From: Plectrocnemia conspersa
Taxonomy: Eukaryota; Arthropoda; Insecta; Trichoptera; Polycentropodidae
NCBI GenBank assembly: GCA_009617715.1
Contig: VTFK01000118.1
Coordinates: forward strand, 248,001 to 312,000
Reading direction: 5' to 3'
DNA length: 64,000 nt
Shown in pieces: positions 1 to 11,859 of the stretch. How positions within the stretch are numbered: the first letter of the stretch is position 1; the number at the start of each line of letters is the position of its first letter. A model generated the notes under the pieces. That model did not search any database. It was given only the letters and a program-made list of their open reading frames with translations, and was not told where the DNA came from. The translations under genes and the position numbers were made by a program.

Positions 1-1330
1 TGACGACAAACTTAATGCAACCCATATTATCTAAATTAATTTATTTTACTTCCAACAAGCGCGACTCTCTATTTATACTAAGTCAATTGCCCTATTTCAC
101 GCGTTTTAAATGAATTTTTAGGGCCCTTTGACAGAAAAAAAATGTGATAGAATTTTTAAATTTATATTAAACTCAAAAACCTGTTTTGCTTAACCTTTAT
201 TTTTATTTTTAATTTAACTAAAAAATACAAAAAAAAATATTATCAAAAAATCAAAAAATCACGTAATATTTGATACGTGGATACGACGACAATACTAAAA
301 GTAGGCTGAACTAGATGATAAGATTGTGTAAGTTGTTATAATGCTAAAAATCCAAAACTTAACATTCGAGTATCATTAGATTAAAACACAAATAAAATTC
401 AAAAAAATAAAAAAATCTAAGTTCCCAAATCGCAGCCGATTAATTTATGTATATATTCAATTCGAAAACCACAGGTTTCGGATTCCTGATACCTCCTTAC
501 CTGGTTGCAGTAGAGGCAGGTGAGTTACCATAAGGCGTGACGTGTGAATGTGTAAACATGGCCGCGATGGCAACATGGCGGTGAAGTATTTGCGTTTCCA
601 TTAGCATCCTTCAACTGCTACTGGTCTACATAACCATACACTACCACTTTGAGCCATATACTTCACGCGACAAGACACGTCAAACTGTATAATGTCGTTA
701 TATTTCAAGTAAAAATATATTTAAACATATACATCGAAAAAATAAAGCTTTCATCAAATATCGATTTACTCCCATGGTTGAAAAGCAAAATGTTCATGTT
801 ATGACATTAAACTCATCAGAAAGTCTGTGTCTTTTCTATCTATATATATATATCCTTAAATAATTTCATCAGTTGAAATATATTTTTTGCTATTCAAAGA
901 TTCACATATAAACGAGATTCATCTTAATGCAACCCACAGTTTCTTAAATGTGAAATGAGCACTAAAAAACTAGGTGTGTCTTAGGTATGAATGGATCGCC
1001 TGTCAGGGTCTCGAAAGTTTCGCGGTTATATCAATATGTGCTGACGTGAAGTCTTTCTTGGCGAAGAGTGCTCCATAACGTCGATGGGGCCTCGAGGACC
1101 CCGCGCCCGAGTGCCACTCGTGTCGAGACCCCAGATTGACGTCTTCCGTTTAATATTTGAACAGTTTGAACAGCGGCACATTGTCTCGTTAAACAGTGAA
1201 ATTGTTGAGATGTTTAAGTGCGGTAGCCGAGTGTTTAAACAGTATCCACGCATAGGTGCAACAAACCGGTCACGAGTAGGGTTTTTGATTCTATCGGCTA
1301 AATGCCACCGTTTCGAGAAGGAGATGTATT
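1..1330. other. Gene-free DNA with a GC-richer island at 480-690
   Basis: No coding gene is visible. The block at about 480-690 is of higher complexity than its surroundings; it holds an E-box-like CAGGTG and a splice-donor-like GCAG/GTGAGT near 512-522, but no reading frame leads into it. Positions 1020-1330 are also GC-richer and open on both strands (about 75-82 codons each way), which is typical of non-coding islands. The word CTTAATGCAACCCA occurs twice, at 11-24 and 923-936. I assign no function. Confidence 0.4.
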
Positions 1331-1430
1331 AACAATAGATTCCAGCTACTTATACAAAAAGGTGGCACAAAAATTAACGATTGCTACATATCATTATTAA
1401 CAAAATTAAATCGTTGATAAAACATTTTTA

Positions 1431-1880
1431 TCGTTTCGAATATCCTTATGTATTTTCCTAGATCGGTTTATAGAAATGTCACACCATAACGAATTCTTAT
1501 TTAGAATCGATGGCGACAAATTCTAGGATAGTCATAGATGTAGTGTTCGTATTCTGAAGTATCATTTTTATGCCTTATGGCATTTTGCAAAAGCCGACAA
1601 CGATTTTGCGTAAATTAAATATTTACGACCGAAAAGTTTTCATTGATATTGTATTGGTGAGTGAATTTTATTAATATGGCAATTTAAAAATGGCGATTTT
1701 TTTGGCACATTTTTTTTTCGATCGCGCGCAAATATTCCGGCTGTACGTGACAGAAGCCGCCGTCCGGATGGCATATGAAATTTGCGGCAGTGTGGTCGCT
1801 TACTCGAAGTCGTAGATCTTGGCCGACTTCAGTTGTAACTTCAGTTCGGACAACTTCCAGAGAGTGTAGTGCAGGCATAA
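1431..1880 (+). mobile_element. Half copy of a TIR DNA transposon (family of 23967-25037)
   Basis: This stretch is a diverged reverse-complement copy of the left half of the element at 23967-25037. Shared landmarks in order are TCGTTTCGAATATCCTTAT, the CACACCATAA / GAATTCTTATTTAGAATCG block, TGCCTTATGGCATTTTGCA, GACCGAAAAGTTTTCA, CGATCGCGCGCAA, the CCGTCCGGA block, and the terminal TCTCTGG-type end, read here as CCAGAGAGTGTAGTGCAGGCATAA. Only one terminus is present, so the copy is truncated or solo-ended at its left. The open frames inside (about 98-108 codons, both strands) have no recognisable domain and are probably fortuitous. Homology to the second copy is directly visible; the superfamily is unknown. 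Confidence 0.75.
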
Positions 1881-2214
1881 AAGTTTTATTAGAAGATCTC
1901 AACCATTTGGAAGCTGAAAAGAGTGGCCAAGTTTCATCGAAGGCAATTAAATCTTCCTCGAAGCCTGTAAAACAACAGAATTCATTAACGACACTCAAAA
2001 TTCTTGGCATTGGTGGGCTTTATCGAGACCTGCCAATTTATAATAATATTTATAGCAATAAAAGAGCTTAGTTGAATGAAAATTTACACTGCTTGTTTAT
2101 ATTTAAAAAAAATATTAAGACGACAATAGTTACTACATATTATTACTCTTAAATCCTTAGATTTTTTTCTTAAAATTCGCAAGCATGTATTGACTTAATT
2201 AATATAAAAACAAT

Positions 2215-2311
2215 AATAATGGCAAAACCAGTAATACAGGTAATACCAGTATTGACTGTTTTTCTATCCGTAATACCGGTATTGAAAATTCTGGTATTAT
2301 TGCTATCTCTA
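2215..2311 (-). mobile_element. hAT-type terminal fragment with ATACCGGTATT palindromes
   Basis: Read on the minus strand the segment begins TAGAGATAGCAATAATACC and then carries three spaced near-palindromes of the type TAATACCGGTATTAC (around 2235-2255 and 2268-2285). A TAGAG start with subterminal palindromic repeats is what hAT-superfamily ends commonly look like. No second end and no 8-bp duplication were found, so this is a solo terminus of a decayed element. Confidence 0.45.
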
Positions 2312-2319
2312 CCCGTGAC

Positions 2320-4465
2320 GATGCATTAAGAAAAATTTATTTTGGCAAAAGTAGCAAAAATTAGGTAGATTTCTGTATATAAAATTTTATTTCATTTTAG
2401 AATATGTAATTTGTAGAACATTTTTCACCGTTTTAATTTTTCGAACGAAATAAAGAATTTTAATTTTTTTAATTTTTGCTATTTTTTAACAGGAATAGAT
2501 CAAGATAGCTAACAAACATAGCTTAAATTTTCAGAAAAATTAGATCTTATCTACAAAAACTTTTATATTTTAAATATTATACATCCATTTGTACAAACTA
2601 TGTACATATTATACATACATATGTTAAATTACATACATATATAAAAAAATGTTTCATTTTCTAATATAAAACATTTTTTTTCATTTTGACTTTTTGCTGT
2701 AGATATTTGATTAACAGAGATTTAATATTTTTAATTGTTTTAAATGGCCGCAATTTTAAAATAATATATTACCGATAAATTATTTTTAATATTTTCTTAC
2801 AAATATTTATCAAGTCTCGTGTCAATAAGATTAAAAGCATGACCTTATATATAATAAAAAAAAATTAAAAAAAGTAATTTATTAATGTCTGATTTCACTA
2901 ATGTTTCAACATTTTTTTTGTATGTTTTATAATATAATATATTATATTTAATTACTTTAATGTGTGTTAAGCTAGAAAAGCTTTCATGTTACTCTAGTTT
3001 TATGTTCATTTTTAATATATTATTACTTTTTATTTATCAGTTTTGAAACCAGTGTGTTAACGCACACCGGCACAGTTAATTTTAACACACAGCTAAAATT
3101 AGCGCTCATAACGAAACTCGCACGATTTGTATTTACAGAACAATAAAATTCTGTTTAGCGCGTGATTTTTTTTATTTTTATTTGCGACCACCCGCGCGTG
3201 TTTGAACAAATTTGTTTGCATTCATTTTCAGTTCAAATTACAAATGTCAAGGAAAACTATGAGCGGTCTTGGTCAAAAGAGCTTCAGCAAACAGCAAGTT
3301 TTATTGTAATGCTGTATTTTACGAGCAAACACCGCCAAAACAACATTTGTGTTAAGTGTGACTTTTTACATATATACTTATTGACTCATCCTACAATAAC
3401 ATAATTTTACATTATTTTTAGTTTTAATTTATTCCAAGAAAACCTATTAAATAGCTATAATTGATTCTACAAAAAACAAATATTTTAATGTCTTGCCTTA
3501 GAGTTATATTTTAATTTATTTTGGTAAACTCTGCTGTAGATGACTGCTGCAATGTTTACCTGAAAAGTCAACAAACCATCACCGGTGAGTGTTTGCTCAT
3601 GTAATGATTTCTCACGCGTGACTATGAGCACTCTATTGTGCTGTCATCATTTTCATGGTTCGAGCATCATTTCCACCATGGCATGATGACGAGCATCTGC
3701 AACTGATGTGTCGAGCTCAAGAACTTCATGTATGTTGCAGTTTCATTGTTACGCATCGTATAAAGAAATACATTAACACGCACGTCTTACACACAATGTT
3801 TGTTTATTATCGTTTTTTAATAATTATTGTGTACAATGTGCATCAATGCGTTGTATTTTAACAACATTATACAATGAAATATTTATTAGTTAAAGAAAAT
3901 ATTTTATTGGATTAATTGATCGTTATCCACACTCTATATCGTGCTCGTAATACTATAACTGTTTAATAAATCAACAATAATTTATAGTACTTAAAGTTGC
4001 AATTTATTATGAATTATTGATTTTTATCTGTTTAATTGTGCGAAACTATTATAGCGTTTTCTGTTATAAATGGGCTATGTATTTTACAACATACTGTTAC
4101 CTTGTATCTCTAATAATATCTACTTTTTAAATGTTTTTATTTTCATGGAAATTGTAAAATTACCAAAATTTTACAAATGTATGTAGTATCTGCTTTTGTT
4201 TTCACTTCGCCAGCCATCCCTATTATTAATCGTAATAATTTTTTTTACATATTTTTCGAATAATTAAAATAATTAATATTAAACACCTTAATTGGGATAG
4301 AAAATTATAATAATAATGTGACTGTATCTTCAATATTATATTATATGCGAAGGGATGATTTATAATTTTCTGTATGTTACAATATAATACAGCAGAAAAT
4401 CTATAGATTTATATTCTCTAATAAAACGCAATACAACCTACAATATTCACAAAGATTGCGATCCT
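2320..4465. other. AT-rich desert with small complex patches
   Basis: Mostly AT-rich sequence. At about 3050-3130 there is a short inverted motif pair (GTGTGTTAACGCACAC, then TTAACACAC). A modest GC-richer patch at 3160-3300 and another at 3540-3740 are open in one frame (80 and 68 codons) without recognisable domains. No RNA gene or transposon was identified. Confidence 0.4.
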
Positions 4466-4469
4466 GCAG

Positions 4470-4960
4470 CAGTTTACAAAATCAGCAACATGCATCTTCA
4501 AATGCATGCATGGAAAATAATACATACATTTGATACAACATATATGACAGATAATTTAAACGCAATAAACGTCCCGGCATGTAGTGTATCGTAACATCGG
4601 TTGTTATAAATAACCATAATGTCTTTTTATCGTTAATATACAAGATATATTGATAGCGCGCATCCGTCTCATGCTGTATGCGCCCATCATGTTGCAGTCT
4701 GTTTAGCATATGCAAATGCGCACGGTTTCGCAACACAGATGAGTGCGGCGGATATGAACGTAAATCAATCGTATAATTGCATAATTGCAGATAACAAACC
4801 AGACAATGAACACATGCGAAACGCTGTGTATATGTACAATAACTCATAAATATGGAAAATCCATGAAAGTTCTATAACCACCCTCGGGAGCGGTGTGAAA
4901 ACTGTTGGGCGGAGCTTAGAGAATGTGGTTCAACGTGCAATGCAATACTTGTTGATATGT
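4470..4960. other. GC-richer non-coding island; minus-strand ORF of 121 codons not recognised
   Basis: The minus strand is open from 4847 to 4482 (121 codons). The predicted peptide is Cys- and Tyr-rich in its first third and matches no family I know; there is no signal peptide or clear splice context. The open frame stops abruptly at the edge of the complex block and the flanking DNA (4860-4960, with CCCTCGGGAGCGG) has the same texture without an ORF, so a conserved non-coding element is more likely than a gene. A small species-specific gene cannot be excluded. Confidence 0.3.
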
Positions 4961-5539
4961 ATAATAAACATGTTTATACAGTTAATTTAAAAAATATTTT
5001 ATTTAATTTTCTGCACGACGATAGGCGGTACGCACTCGATTTTGTCGTAGAAAAATAAAACAATATATATATATATATAAATATGAGTATTTGTATGTTT
5101 TTTTAATAAAAGCACAATATTAATATTATTCTGGTGTCATATTGATTTTATACGTTAGTTTAAAGTATCCCTCAGGGTCCTTGGCTGCACGAAACACATG
5201 CTGTCATCCCCCGTCCATAGGCATATATTTGGCAACCGTGACATATTTGATCTTACGATCCATTTTTTCGTTCGATTATTTTTCATTATTTAGGAATAAA
5301 AAGCTCATATTTCGGATCTAGAATTAATTTGATGGTTGAAAGAAGCTCGATCGCGTCATTAAATAGTGAAGTGCTTCTTTGAATATGATTTCGTAATATA
5401 CATTGAAAATGAAAAAGAGCACAGCCATGTCTGAAACCTCACTGTATTGAAATATTTTCAGTAAAGAAAATTAGTAATAGTTAATAATTATCTTAAATCA
5501 AAGTTTAAATAAATATTTCCTAAGCTTAAAACTTTGTAG

Positions 5540-6180
5540 GTGTCACTTCTTCGACGATTCTAATTTCTCTCGTGAGATAAAACAACATATATTCAGACAT
5601 CTTGTACACTTAAAGACTACAACAATTTGCTCTCAATTCTCAACTTACAATTTGATAGCTGACAACCGACAAGAAATCTCGCTTTGACCAGATTGGGAAT
5701 TAAACACTTTTTCTCTTTACTTGATAAGGTGTGGGCTTTAACGTTCACCACAAAATAATTCCGTTCATACACCGCTTGCACTTTAACGACCTCACGATTA
5801 CGACATTCGTCTTTTCCCCACGAAGCTATGAAAAAACCGAGAGGCAACAAGAGCGACGGATTATATGAGCGTGGATGGACATGGCTGCGGAGGTTACAAA
5901 TCACGTTCGAAAAGCACCGTTCGTCCGAAATGGATTTTGTGCTGGACTTTTTTGCCCACGGTTGGCAGGGGGCACGTTTGAAGCTGCAATTTAAAATATT
6001 GCACCGGTTTTAATATATTTGTCGCAGTTCTTTGGCAGCGGTGCAATGGAGCGAAAAGCGAACGAAGGCCGGGGCTACGACTTATTGTTTATCGATATTT
6101 ATGATGCAGTTTCGATTTCATAACTTCCAGTGACTTTGTGCGCATTTTTCACCCTCAGTCGTATCCAGGGATTTGCAATT
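5540..6180. other. Regulatory-like non-coding island
   Basis: About 640 bp of high-complexity sequence, GC-richer than either flank, with partly open frames on both strands (minus 5904-5617, plus 5828-6013) and no domain signature. Overlapping frames of similar length on opposite strands argue for non-coding constraint or chance, not a gene. Enhancer function is inference only. Confidence 0.35.
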
Positions 6181-6286
6181 TTAATAACAAGTTTATTAAA
6201 AGAATATATATTTCTCTAAAGATGCATTTATTACCCATCATTCATACGTGGTATTGAATAATTGGTATCTAAATATATTATGTATA

Positions 6287-7291
6287 CAGGCGGCCCTCGA
6301 CTTTCGAACATTCGACTTTCGCACAATTCGCTATTTCGCACATTTAAAAAAAAAACAATTTTTTTAAATTTTTTTTTTTTTTAAAAACGTTCTGATAGCG
6401 GTTTTGCTTCAATCGGACGTTCGTATGATACAAACAGGACTACTATATGTTCAATTTTGCAAAATAAAAATATAATTAAAGAATACGTTAAAAATTGTGG
6501 AAAATAAAGATATATTTCCACAATCTTTAATGATATGTTCCCAAAAAAAAACACAGCAAATAAAAAACATGGATGAAATGGAAAATCTTTGTCATCGTAG
6601 ATCGATGACCAACATCAAAAAGACGTCCCTCTGTGTATTTCAATTATTCAAGCAAAAGTTTGCACAAAGATTGGAAGGATAGTTTAAAAAAATATTTTAA
6701 CACGGTTTTTCAAGCAAGTAACGGTTGGTTTTACAATTTTAAAATGAGGTATTCTTTTCATAATATTAAATTTACTGGAGTATCGGCTGATGCGGATAAA
6801 GATGCTGCAAAAGAATTTATTTCCTAATTATCCAAAATTATTGAAGATGGAGAATATTCCTCTAGCCAAATATTTAATGTAGATGAGACAGGTTTATTTT
6901 AGAAAACTCTTTAACAATGAAAAATATGAATGAAGCCTTCACGCACCTTGACAAATTTTTAAATATCATGGAAGATTGTGATCCCAATGGAGAACGCATA
7001 TCTTAAGTGCGTGGGGCGATCAATAAAAACATAGCATGTTATAAAATACTATATGTAGAAAAGAAAAATAATAGTGGAAAACAGTTAACTTTTGATAACT
7101 TTTCAAAGGAAGCATCCGCAAACCCCACTTAAACGTGTCTCTTAAACGCATCTTAAACATATTATATTTACTTGATAAATAAATATTTTAAAATACACAA
7201 TTTAATTTTTTTACTTCCCTCGACTTTCGTACTTTCAACATTCGCACACATTTTTAGGAACCAATTATGTGCGAAAGTCAAGTGCCGCCTG
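6287..7291 (+). mobile_element. Internally deleted Tigger (pogo-type) transposon, copy 1
   Basis: The left end starts after a TA with CAGGCGGCCCTCGACTTT, and the right end is its inverse, ending AAGTGCCGCCTG at 7291. The right-hand TA is not preserved (TT instead). This matches the TA target and CAG-type ends of the pogo/Tigger group of Tc1/mariner. About 1 kb remains of what is normally a roughly 2.5 kb element. Inside are a degraded N-terminal DNA-binding part, a segment with the first catalytic Asp, and the C-terminal tail, but the rest of the DDE core is gone. A sister copy in opposite orientation lies at 47957-49025. Confidence 0.85.
6350..7135 (+). pseudogene. Broken Tigger transposase (copy 1)
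   Basis: Pieces of a pogo/Tigger transposase survive in shifting frames. A CENP-B-type helix-turn-helix remnant (FASIGRSYDTNRTTICSIL) is read around 6395-6460. A segment reading NGWFYNFKMRYSFHNIKFTG lies near 6718-6777, followed by the catalytic-Asp motif FNVDETGLF around 6872-6898. A stop follows immediately and the sequence jumps to a C-terminal tail (MNEAFTHLDKFLNIMED type; then CYKILYVEKKNNSGKQLTFD near 7035-7100). The central DDE catalytic region with the other acidic residues is missing, and there are in-frame stops, for example after EFIS at 6826. It cannot be active. Confidence 0.85.
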
Positions 7292-7299
7292 TTTATTAT

Positions 7300-8200
7300 G
7301 TACATATCATATCGATATTTATTTTTAGGAACCAAACAATTATTTAGTTTATTTTTTTAACGAAATATCATAAGCCAAAACCAAACATCAATCGAAAGTC
7401 ATGTTCTTGATGCCGAGTAATAAGTACATATGTCTTAATATAATAACAGAATATCGACTTTTACTAATCTATTTAATGTATAGTAAGTTTTAAGGCTACA
7501 CTAGTTGTGCCACAAATTAGAGACTTGCAAATAAAGTTCTTTCACAATAGTGGAATAAAACCGCTTAATTATCTAGGATATGTTTCAGTAAAATTTGGCA
7601 TTCATAGTTTAAAATCTTATATGTATCTATATACTGATGAGATTTAAACAAAAAGTAAAGAAGAAATATGCGCATATATTCCTGTAATTATCTTTAACCG
7701 TTAAGTGTTGCTTCTCAGAAGACATGAAATTATATTTAGTAATGGAGTTAAGATACTATTTTTATTTAATACTACACAATATGGTATAAAAAATAGGTTA
7801 GTGAAATGATTACAAAATTATTATGTATATTTTAAATAAAATATATGCATATACCAAAACTGTATAATAATAATACAGATATATCTTTTAATATGTGGCA
7901 CACGTTTGCAAGGCCTGCGACAATAAAAACAACCGATATGATTTAGGTGTCGGCTGTTAAGCTCGATAGAACAGAATGGCATGAAATTACCCGTACATGC
8001 GAGATATTAAAAATGTGTAAGAGGAAGTCAGAAATGTCGATATATTTTAGGGATGAAATGGTGTGTAACACCTCCACACTTCCGTCACCAGATATCCACC
8101 ACCACCCACAAATCCAGAGGTCGCCATTTCTTTTTAAAAAAGCCACGAATTTAACTAAATCTATGATAGCTATATAGGCTGAGATCCAAGTAATTTTATA
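7300..8200. other. AT-rich filler, small complex patch at 7910-8170
   Basis: No gene is supported. The patch at about 7910-8170 is open on both strands (67 and 76 codons) without domains; it contains a run of CCACC-type triplets. The remainder is AT-rich sequence with no visible repeats longer than a few units. Confidence 0.4.
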
Positions 8201-8229
8201 AATTGGTAATTTGTATTATTTAATGTCGT

Positions 8230-8530
8230 TGCTGAAGTTTGGTTGGGTGAAGGGTTCATTGAAGCGATTTATGGAGAACGGTTGTGAAATAAATCGCGTC
8301 GGTTGGGCGCCCCTGGCTCGACATAATCGGTTATATGGCGGGCGAGTCAGGGGCTACGTTTTTAATTTATCGGCCCCTAAATCACTTTATATTGGCCGCG
8401 ATATGGCTCGGGAGCAGCTCGACCGCGACCCGCTCGGGACATTTGACCACCCCTGCCAAACGAGAAATCGCACACGTCCTACGTGTGTGCACTTGTGTGC
8501 ATTTTTTGCGGATGTTGCGATTTTTCGTAT
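8230..8530. other. GC-rich non-coding island
   Basis: A sharply bounded block of about 300 bp, much richer in GC than its flanks, with motifs such as GGCCGCGATATGGC and ACACGTCCTACGTGTGTG (a short inverted repeat). The plus strand is open for 129 codons from 8211 and another plus frame for 70 codons from 8335, but the peptides match nothing recognisable and the long frame runs on into AT-rich, Ile/Leu-rich sequence. I favour a conserved non-coding element. Confidence 0.35.
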
Positions 8531-8599
8531 ATTATTTTTTGCTATAATATTAAAAAGATATCTACATATAATGCTTTACTACTCTACTATTGAAAAATA

Positions 8600-11360
8600 A
8601 ACTAAAATATATTTTTTTCATTAATACACTGAACTGTTCGAAAATATTGTTGTATTTTATAAGATCAAACAGTTTGGTAATATAGGTACAGTATACTCAC
8701 CAATAATACGGTAAATTGTGAGCGAGCCGAAGGGATGATACAAATAATATGCTTTTCTTGATTTTCCTAATCTAGCAATATCGTGATGATTTTTTTAAAT
8801 CAAACCAGGTCGTTCACATTTGATATAAAAACTCAAAATCATTTAAAAATATTAAATTTATATTATATATTAAAAAAAAATATATTTACATATATGTGTA
8901 CAACTTAAAAACCATATGTAAAAGTAGCATTTTTTATTTCTTATAACACACTGATTATATTTTATCTACACCCATTAAATAAATATATTTTTGCACCTAT
9001 TTATTTATTAATTACTATTTTCACCTACTCAATTTAATTTTAATCAGAAATAATTAAATTTTATTGCTACATATATAAAAAAAAAAAAATCATAGTAAAC
9101 CACACGTCGGCGAAATTATTATTTCATAGCGTGCAATACAGCATTTTTTAAGCACACCATTGTAAACGTTATCAAAACGTTATTACTGCAGATTTTCTGC
9201 TTTGCGCAATTTGCATGTTAAAATATTACTAATTGCTGTAATAACACTCGTATACGACAATTATATGTAAATTACGATCCTGTAATAATAAAACATTTTA
9301 GAAATTACAATTTATTCTAAAAGCGCAATATATTTATATTTTAATTAATATTTATCTGATTCAGTTTGTTTTTATATATTTCCTAAATGAACTAGTAAAC
9401 AGTTAATATAAATAATACTACTAAATTAAAATTTTTAACTTAATTGTAAATTTAATTAAATTGTATTTAAAGTCGCATGAAAAAAAAATACTTTAAATAA
9501 ACTAATAACAACTTTAAAGTAAGCACAACATTTTTCATACAAATAATATAAATCAGGTTATGGTATATCTTTAGTGAAACATTTATTTCCAAAAAAATAT
9601 ATTTTTACATTTTTAATTAAACATCAAACTGACATTAATTATACGTCGATCTATTATAATTTTACTTTATATTTGACGTAATTACATTTTTTTATGAAGT
9701 TCTAGTTTTTTAAATTTATTTTTAAAATAATTCAAAATCTACTTTTTTATTAAATAATTATAATTACCTTATCTTTATCGCAATAATCTTTTCGTACAGT
9801 GTAATCTTGTATATACATATATATGTATTATATATATGTATATAATATAATTGCTAACAGAAAAAATATTTTATAACAGCCAATTTATATTTAAATTATT
9901 TTACCACTGGAAAAATTGGTTAAAAATAAATTTAAAAAAAATACAAAATGTAATGAACGATTTTTTCTTTGTCTATATGCCAAAAGTGCTTATTTTAAAT
10001 ACAACACAAAATTATTTAAAAAAAATAAATATTTATTTTTTTCATATAATTCCACATGAGTAAGAATAAACACATTTTGGTGTTTCAATTTGATACATAA
10101 TAATTATACATATAATAGATATACATTTATAAAAAATATAATAAGTACACTTAAAATATTTACTCAATAATTTAAAAAAAATTAAAAGCTTAGTAAAAAG
10201 GAAATAAAGATATGATGTATGTATATATGATATGATTTATTGATTTATTTTTATTAGATAAAATTTATTAAGAACATATTTTATAAGTTAATTTTTTGCA
10301 ATAATTCTTAGTTGGGGAATCATTTAAGGTTTCAAATGCAATTTATTTTTAAGAAGTTATACCAAACATTACAAAAAATGTTTTAAAAATGTGTAAATCA
10401 TCGGCAGATCTAGTTTCATAATTACGTAGTTGTTTCCTGAATTTAAATTTAATATTTATAATCGATTTTCTCTATAATTTAGTAATCCAACGTTGGCAAC
10501 CAACAACACAGCACATAACTACAACATTATATATACTATATATTATAATATCTATTGATTTATTTGTATTATCCAATTAATTTTAGTTTTCTTACAAATG
10601 CACATCAGTGTAATGATATACAAAATATAAAGAAATAGAGCAATGAAAATATTTTGAGGTAAAGCTTAAAAATACCCACGTAGAAAATAATCTTTAAATG
10701 ATTTATGTAGTAGCTGAAGCATATATAGGAATGTGTGTTCCATTATTGTTTAAAAAATAGTAGTTATTCCTTTGTTTTTCGTTTTATAATAATCCATTAC
10801 CATGGTGAATTATTTCAGTATTTGTGATCAAAAACAATTTGTAACAAAAGTGCCTCTTTGGAAAACATACATAGCAATTAAGTTGGGAAAAAGCATCTAA
10901 AAACTGAAAATCAATTCGTGAACTTGGTAAATATATAGTACATGTTTTAAATTTGATATTTTATTATGCAAACATATATAGATATTTTAGAATCAACCTG
11001 TATAGAGTGTATGTCAAACACATTTTAGTAATTTGACCGATACTATAATATTCATAGATTAGGAGGCACAATTCATATTTAATAGCAACTTAACATGAAT
11101 CGATCTACATATGAGTAATTCACGCAAGCATAAATTTTATTTATTATTTAATAAAATTACTTTAAAATCAATAATATATAATTAGTTTATTGATATACAT
11201 TTAAATATTAAAAAATTTAAAAATATTACAATAGAATGAATCAAAAACCTGTCCAGGTGTAAAATTGTTTTAAAAACTGTAAATTTTCGATTTATACATA
11301 TTTTTGTATTCCAAACAACTGTATTCAATTAAATGTGTATGCTATAGCTAAAATAGTATT
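8600..11360. other. Long AT-rich desert
   Basis: About 2.7 kb of very AT-rich DNA. It contains poly-A/T tracts, a self-complementary stretch at 9808-9845 (TATATACATATATATGTAT followed by its mirror), and one member of a dispersed direct-repeat pair (see 9257-9384). No coding or RNA feature is visible. Confidence 0.5.
9257..9384 (+). repeat. Dispersed direct repeat, copy 1
   Basis: Shares long near-identical stretches with 12084-12194 in the same orientation. Both begin ACAATTATATGTAAATTACG and end with TTTATCTGATTCAGTTTG and TTTTTATATATTTCCT. The two differ mainly in the AT-rich middle. They probably are two copies of an unnamed repeat family; no terminal structure is obvious. Confidence 0.7.
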
Positions 11361-11379
11361 AAACCCTACCTTACAAACA

Positions 11380-11850
11380 AACGCCATCGCTCATTACGCG
11401 CGTACGCTTTACCAGTGATGCCCGGGGCGCTTTTTTTCAGAGCGCCCCTGCCAAAAATGTTTTATTTATCATGTGACTAATTGGTCGTATTTTGTTTGCC
11501 GTGTCCTGCGAATAATTAAAACATCCCTTTGTGTTTTTCGCATCGCCCAGAGGCGGCTCGCAAATAACGAACGGCATTAATTAATCGGCAAATTATTTTG
11601 CGTCCGTTCGACCCACCCCCATCGCCGCCACTGAGCGCAAACATTTCTCTACCGCCACCCCTTGTCCATAATTCAATTTGCCTTTGATTTATCTGTTATT
11701 GTCGTTCGCCGCTTTTTTTATTTTATTTTTTTATTTATGTTGTTCATATATTCGTTATTTGTGCGGCGCTACTCGTTTATTGTTTTCCGGTGGTCTTTCT
11801 GTCCGCTCGGTCGCCGCGATCGCCCACAGCTGCCGAATCGAAGGGATTAA
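11380..11850. other. Regulatory-like island with TTAATTAATCGG cores
   Basis: A GC-richer block with long high-complexity words (CGCGCGTACGCTTTACC, GCGCCCCTGCC, GAACGGCATTAATTAATCGG). ATTAATTA is a homeodomain-type core. Two overlapping plus frames near 11662-11926 are open but read hydrophobic low-quality peptides. I see no gene and infer a non-coding regulatory element. Confidence 0.35.
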
Positions 11851-11859
11851 TTATTATTG

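Noticed and set aside
512..530. Splice donor GCAG/GTGAGT as part of a real exon
   Set aside because: No reading frame or partner acceptor supports an exon; such words occur by chance in 64 kb.
11..936. CTTAATGCAACCCA at 11-24 and 923-936 as a target-site duplication or LTR pair
   Set aside because: The similarity is only about 14 bp plus scattered bases, and no element ends flank the words.
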